Positions 6,379-8,769 of a stretch of DNA of 8,769 bases are shown here, piece by piece (position 1 is the first letter of the stretch; each line of letters opens with the position of its first letter). Both the position numbers and the translations under genes were made by a program. A model generated the notes under the pieces. That model worked only from the letters and a program-made list of their open reading frames with translations. It was not told the origin of the DNA and ran no database searches. The stretch lies in the NCBI GenBank assembly GCA_021812825.1, contig JAKAMO010000101.1:1-8769 (forward strand), given 5' to 3'. This DNA comes from a bacterium (GTDB lineage Bacteria > Elusimicrobiota > Elusimicrobia > Elusimicrobiales > UBA9959).

Positions 6379-6992
6379 GCGACGCCCGCGCGGGTGTTCT
6401 GATTTTGATGGCCGCGGCGCAGCTCTGCGCCTGCGGCGGGGGGAAGCCGGCGCCTGCGGCGGGGACCGCAATGGAGGCTAAAGTGTCTGAGAACGATACG
6501 AAGTCCGGACTGGAAACGGCCACGCTGGCCGGCGGCTGCTTCTGGGGCATGGAAGACATACTGCGCAAGCTGCCAGGGGTGGAGGGAACGGTAGTGGGCT
6601 ACACCGGCGGACATACGGACAACCCGACCTACGAGGACGTGCACGCCGGCACCACCGGCCACGCCGAAAGCATACAGCTGCGCTTCGACCCGAAGAAGAT
6701 CTCCTACGGGCAGCTGCTGGACATGTTCTTCCGCATGCATGACCCCACGACGCCGAACCGCCAGGGCAACGATATCGGCACGCAGTACCGCTCGGCCATC
6801 TTCTACCATAGTGAGGCGCAGAAGCTGGAGGCGGAGGCCGCGGTGAAGCGGGCGCGGGACTCCGGCCGCTGGAAGCGCCCTATAACCACCGAGATAGTTC
6901 CCGCCGGGAAGTTCTGGCCGGCCGAAGAATACCATCAGGACTACCTGCAGAAACACCCCGGCGGGTACACCTGCCACTATATAAGGGACTGA
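6375..6992 (+). CDS. msrA: Peptide-methionine (S)-S-oxide reductase MsrA, probable lipoprotein
   Basis: MsrA reduces the S-epimer of methionine sulfoxide in oxidised proteins. The domain fills about residues 46-205, with GGCFWG and catalytic Cys55, VVGYTGGHTDNPTYEDVHAGTTGHAE, DPTTPNRQGNDIGTQYRS, and Cys200 near the C-terminus as likely resolving cysteine. The GTG at 6375 is preferred: it overlaps the OsmC stop as GTGA and follows GGAGGAGG. It gives a short signal peptide (Arg5, hydrophobic 7-17) and the lipobox LCAC with lipidated Cys20, then a Gly/Pro/Ala linker. The -2 residue of the lipobox is cysteine, which is unusual. A start at ATG 6471 would give a cytosolic enzyme instead, but has no such upstream signals. 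The neighbours (OsmC, lipoprotein cyclophilin) fit envelope oxidative repair. Confidence 0.93.
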   Translation: MSDARAGVLILMAAAQLCACGGGKPAPAAGTAMEAKVSENDTKSGLETATLAGGCFWGMEDILRKLPGVEGTVVGYTGGHTDNPTYEDVHAGTTGHAESIQLRFDPKKISYGQLLDMFFRMHDPTTPNRQGNDIGTQYRSAIFYHSEAQKLEAEAAVKRARDSGRWKRPITTEIVPAGKFWPAEEYHQDYLQKHPGGYTCHYIRD

Positions 6993-7014
6993 CCGGCAGG
7001 ACATTCCCTGTGAA

Positions 7015-7048
7015 AGCAAAGAGCCGCCTCCAGGCGGCTCTTTTTGCT
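7015..7048. terminator. Bidirectional intrinsic terminator
   Basis: GAGCCGCC (7021-7028) and GGCGGCTC (7033-7040) form a perfect 8-bp stem with loop TCCA. It is lengthened by flanking AAA/TTT pairs and followed by TTTTT on the plus strand. The minus strand reads TTTGCTTT after the stem. It lies between the convergent ends of msrA (6992) and the cyclic-nucleotide-binding gene (7063), and can serve both. Confidence 0.85.
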
Positions 7049-7062
7049 TCCGCGGACGCGGC

Positions 7063-7518
7063 CTACTTTTTGTGGTCGATCTCGAACTGCCGGTCGGCGG
7101 CCAGCTTCTTTATCTCCTGCTTGAAGGAAGGGTTCTCCGACAGGGCCTGGTCGAAATGCTCGGAAGTTAGCACGAAGATCTTGGACGGCTCCTCGCAGGT
7201 CACGGTGGCGTTCCTGGGCTTGCTCTCCAGCAGGGCCATCTCGCCGAAGCAGTCGCCAGGCCCCAGCGTGGCCAGGGTCCTCGAGAAGAGAAATGCCTCC
7301 CGGATGCTTACCTTAAGGCGCCCTTCCGCTATCACGTAGAACGCGTCGCCTAGTTCGCCCTGCTTGCAGACCTTCTCCCCGGAGTCGTACTGGTAGTAAT
7401 AGATCCTGTTCAGGATCTTCTCCATCAGGCCCATGTTCATAGAGGCGAAGAAATTTATCTTCTTCACTATCTTCGTGAAGAGGATGGTGTCGGAATCCGT
7501 GAGAGGCAGCTTGTTCAT
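7063..7518 (-). CDS. Stand-alone cyclic-nucleotide-binding-domain protein
   Basis: The 151-residue product is essentially one cNMP-binding (Crp-like) beta-barrel domain with no helix-turn-helix, kinase or channel segment. Visible hallmarks are the glycine-rich turns YDSGEKVCKQGELGDAFYVIAEG (about 44-66) and LGPGDCFGE, and a phosphate-binding cassette FGEMALL with PRNATV. There Glu93 and Arg102 occupy the positions that bind ribose and cyclic phosphate, so ligand binding looks intact. The N-terminal 40 residues are helical and the C-terminus is charged. With no output domain it probably acts through protein contacts. The start codon at 7518 has no clear Shine-Dalgarno sequence. A candidate promoter and a perfect palindrome lie immediately upstream, so it may be transcribed apart from the methyltransferase 30 bases away. 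Confidence 0.88.
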   Translation of the reverse strand: MNKLPLTDSDTILFTKIVKKINFFASMNMGLMEKILNRIYYYQYDSGEKVCKQGELGDAFYVIAEGRLKVSIREAFLFSRTLATLGPGDCFGEMALLESKPRNATVTCEEPSKIFVLTSEHFDQALSENPSFKQEIKKLAADRQFEIDHKK

Positions 7519-7520
7519 TC

Positions 7521-7535
7521 TCTAACCCGGTTAGA
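7521..7535. promoter_or_regulatory. Perfect 15-base palindrome, candidate operator or leader hairpin
   Basis: TCTAACC-C-GGTTAGA is a perfect inverted repeat with a single central base. It ends 2 bases before the start codon (7518) of the cyclic-nucleotide-binding gene and touches the 3' end of its candidate -10 box. The predicted transcription start falls inside it, a classical repressor position. A short RNA hairpin over the ribosome entry site is the alternative. Confidence 0.45.
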
Positions 7536-7546
7536 TTCTATCAAAA
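7535..7546 (-). promoter_or_regulatory. Candidate -10 element for the cNMP-binding gene
   Basis: On the minus strand TTTTGA is followed by TAGAAT (7540-7535), five of six matches to TATAAT. It starts just after the methyltransferase stop codon (7549). The leader would be about 10 bases. It resembles the element before the phosphoglycerol transferase (TTTTG then TAAAAT). No convincing -35 box is seen. Confidence 0.35.
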
Positions 7547-7548
7547 CT

Positions 7549-8184
7549 TCAGGCCCGCACCGAGAACGGCAGGCCGTGGCTGAGCTGCTTGGGGTCCGTA
7601 GCCCTGTCGTAGACGCCTATGTGGCAGACCATCCAGAGGTTGGGGGGAGGACAGTCCTCGACGGCCTTCATGATCAGGCCGGAGGCCTTGCGGTTGTAGG
7701 CGTAGCCCAGCCTGGCCAGGCGGTCCGCCCAGTACCGCCGGGGCTGCTCGTTGACGTGGTGATGCCCGCCCTGGCCGGGCGGCGCGGCGGAAATGAGCAG
7801 GCGGTCGCTGAAGCCCATCAGGTTGCGCAGGAAGGTCTCGGAGTGCTCCTCGGGTATGTGTTCCGCCACCTCCAGGCACAGCGCCAGGTCGAACCTGCCC
7901 CACTCGTTGCTGATGGGAAGCGTAAGGTCGCGGTTGACTATCTCCACCGGGTAGGAATGCTCGCGCGGCGGGGTGACCCCGTCTATCGAAAGGACCTTCA
8001 GCCCTTTCTCCCGGAAAAGATGGCTGTAGATGCCGCAGCCGCAGCCGAGGTCGGCCAGGCTGCGCGGGCGGAACACGCGGTAGACGGCGTCGGCCACTAG
8101 ACCGGCCGAGAGCACGTAGTCCCTGTTGGCCGGCCCCCACTCCCGGAAGAACTCCGGCCCGTAGATCTCCTGGAGCCCTTCCAT
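7549..8184 (-). CDS. Class I SAM-dependent methyltransferase
   Basis: The 211-residue product has a Rossmann methyltransferase fold. Motif I is LADLGCGCG (43-51), with the acidic end of strand 2 at SID (66-68). RDL (85-87) follows, then FDLALCLEVAEHI (98-110), the motif IV/post region typical of Methyltransf_11/23 types. A glycine- and histidine-rich loop, PPGQGGHHHVNEQ (135-147), comes before the last strands; I associate it with small-molecule or sugar-type methyltransferases, though the substrate cannot be named. ATG 8184 lies 7 bases after the stop of the small membrane protein and has no Shine-Dalgarno sequence, so it probably depends on coupling to that gene. No membrane segment is seen; the enzyme should be cytosolic. 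Confidence 0.9.
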   Translation of the reverse strand: MEGLQEIYGPEFFREWGPANRDYVLSAGLVADAVYRVFRPRSLADLGCGCGIYSHLFREKGLKVLSIDGVTPPREHSYPVEIVNRDLTLPISNEWGRFDLALCLEVAEHIPEEHSETFLRNLMGFSDRLLISAAPPGQGGHHHVNEQPRRYWADRLARLGYAYNRKASGLIMKAVEDCPPPNLWMVCHIGVYDRATDPKQLSHGLPFSVRA

Positions 8185-8191
8185 CGGCGGG

Positions 8192-8506
8192 TTATTTCAG
8201 CTGGCTGCCTATGTGCTTCCAGGCGCCCTTCAGCTCGTGGGCCAGGTGGGCGACCTCGTCCTTCGTGGCGCGGCCGACGCGCTCGTAGCGCACCGCCACG
8301 GCGTCCACCAGGGCGTAGTAGGCTTCCTTGTTCAGGATCTCGAGCTGCTTCATTTTGCGCAGCACTTCCGCCTTCATGTCCAGCGTCCAGACGGCGATCT
8401 TCTCCCGGTTCTCCCGGCCGCGCTTGCCGGTGAGGAAATACACGGCGGCCGCGGCTATGGCCGCTACCGCCAGTCCCGCGCCTATGGTCTTTTTGGCTTT
8501 TCCCAT
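8192..8506 (-). CDS. Small membrane-anchored helical protein, unknown function
   Basis: The 104-residue product has a short basic N-terminus (MGKAKK), one hydrophobic segment (about 8-25, ending FLTGKRG), and a long charged amphipathic helical part to the C-terminus. It resembles uncharacterised small proteins that begin with a TM and a GKRG-x-x-NR motif, often in gene neighbourhoods of poorly studied bacteria; YtxH-like proteins have a similar layout but I cannot confirm homology. The start is well supported: AGGAGG (minus strand, 8516-8511) lies 4 bases before the ATG. A candidate promoter sits about 20 bases upstream. It is the first gene of the minus-strand cluster. No function can be assigned. 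Confidence 0.8.
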   Translation of the reverse strand: MGKAKKTIGAGLAVAAIAAAAVYFLTGKRGRENREKIAVWTLDMKAEVLRKMKQLEILNKEAYYALVDAVAVRYERVGRATKDEVAHLAHELKGAWKHIGSQLK

Positions 8507-8525
8507 AAACCCTCCTGTTCCCCTT

Positions 8526-8538
8526 ATGATACAAAAAA
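8526..8538 (-). promoter_or_regulatory. Candidate -10 element of the small protein-methyltransferase operon
   Basis: On the minus strand TTTTTTG is followed by TATCAT (8531-8526), five of six matches to TATAAT. The leader would be about 12-14 bases and carries AGGAGG before ATG 8506. A weak TTGATT lies about 19 bases upstream. The T-run directly before the box repeats the layout seen at 3180 and 7546. Confidence 0.4.
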
Positions 8539-8554
8539 GCCGGCGCCTGAAATC

Positions 8555-8580
8555 AAAAAGCTCCCCGGGAGGGGAGCTTT
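8555..8580 (-). terminator. Intrinsic terminator, minus-strand orientation
   Basis: AAAGCTCCCC (8557-8566) pairs perfectly with GGGGAGCTTT (8571-8580) around GGGA. On the minus strand the stem is followed by TTTTTGATTT, so it best ends a transcript arriving from the right edge, upstream of the small-protein promoter. On the plus strand the T-run is short and no plus gene needs it. Confidence 0.7.
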
Positions 8581-8586
8581 CTGCTG

Positions 8587-8769
8587 CCGGACTAAATTTC
8601 TGGCGGGCCTATCAGGGTGAAATTACAGGCTACTTTGCGCAGCATCCCGAGGTTATCTTGTAATTACCGCCATTGAAAGCGGTAGGCGGATCTTATCCGC
8701 GAGATGTCGTCGCAGGCGTGGCCACTTCGCGGCCCCGCACTGCTCCTTGCCGCGAGAAGGAGGGTTCGC
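8587..8769. repeat. Non-coding structured block, possible dispersed repeat or RNA
   Basis: No open frame here has a credible start, ribosome site or recognisable product. Several inverted repeats follow each other: AATTACA/TGTAATT (8621-8627 and 8659-8665, extendable inward), TACCGC/GCGGTA (8665-8670 and 8679-8684), GCGGAT-CTT-ATCCGC (8686-8700), and a GC-rich fold around GTGGCC/GGCC near 8718-8740. An 8-base direct repeat CCGCGAGA occurs at 8697 and 8750. Part of it (8587-8670) is less GC-rich than its surroundings. The minus-strand terminator at 8555-8580 would end a transcript of this block. It could be a palindromic dispersed repeat, a small RNA, or the 3' region of an unseen gene; the window ends inside it. 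Confidence 0.4.

Noticed and set aside
6015..7019. 334-codon minus-strand open frame over OsmC and MsrA
   Set aside because: It is antisense to two conserved genes and shows no family motif; composition is typical of a GC shadow frame.
7010..7339. Plus-strand open frame starting in the terminator after msrA
   Set aside because: It begins inside a terminator hairpin and runs antisense to the cNMP-binding gene.
8328..8663. Plus-strand open frame over the small protein and terminator
   Set aside because: It is antisense to a well-supported small gene, passes through a terminator, and shows no family motif. Its last part is in the structured block, whose pairing explains the sequence better.
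8581..8769. tRNA, known riboswitch or transposon end at the right edge
   Set aside because: I find no cloverleaf, no riboswitch core I recognise, no transposase frame and no terminal repeat pair within the window.
1..8769. CRISPR array or integrated element
   Set aside because: No regularly spaced repeats, integrase, attachment site or abrupt composition change is visible.

Overview
The window is GC-rich chromosomal bacterial DNA (I judge roughly 60-65 % GC by eye). It carries ten protein-coding genes: nine complete and one cut at the left edge. Two products carry lipobox-type signal peptides (the cyclophilin and the MsrA), one is a polytopic LTA-synthase-type enzyme, and one has a single N-terminal anchor. 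This fits an envelope-rich, probably Gram-negative bacterium. The genes freely use ATA for isoleucine and AGG for arginine despite the high GC, and several lie behind very short leaders. That style reminds me of Elusimicrobiota and related lineages, but the assignment is an impression and no marker gene here settles it.

Left block, + strand (1-5107): a soluble PAS-GAF histidine kinase (5' end outside the window), a SRAP/HMCES-type abasic-site DNA-protein crosslink protein and a zinc-binding sirtuin are packed with gaps of 13 and 5 bases and read as one operon. A gene for a five-TM LTA-synthase-family phosphoglycerol transferase follows after 20 bases. It seems to have its own -10 box, so close to the ATG that the message would be almost leaderless.

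Middle block (5108-7062): two GC-rich hairpins separate that gene from a convergent lipoprotein cyclophilin (- strand). The cyclophilin is divergent from an OsmC-MsrA pair (+ strand) whose stop and start codons overlap. The 76-base divergent spacer centres on a perfect ATTATAAT palindrome that gives a TATAAT box on each strand. Together these genes look like an envelope protein-folding and oxidative-damage repair group. A bidirectional terminator ends both this block and the next.

Right block, - strand (7063-8506): a small membrane-anchored protein, a class I SAM methyltransferase and a stand-alone cyclic-nucleotide-binding-domain protein. The last has its own candidate promoter, overlapped by a perfect 15-base palindrome.

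The right edge (about 8581-8769) has no convincing gene but contains a string of inverted repeats and ends at a minus-strand terminator. It is a dispersed repeat or a structured RNA, and it is the least explained part of the window. I found no CRISPR array, tRNA, rRNA, transposase or recognisable defence system. Most genes belong to known families; the more unusual material is in the promoters, the palindromes and the right-edge structured block.
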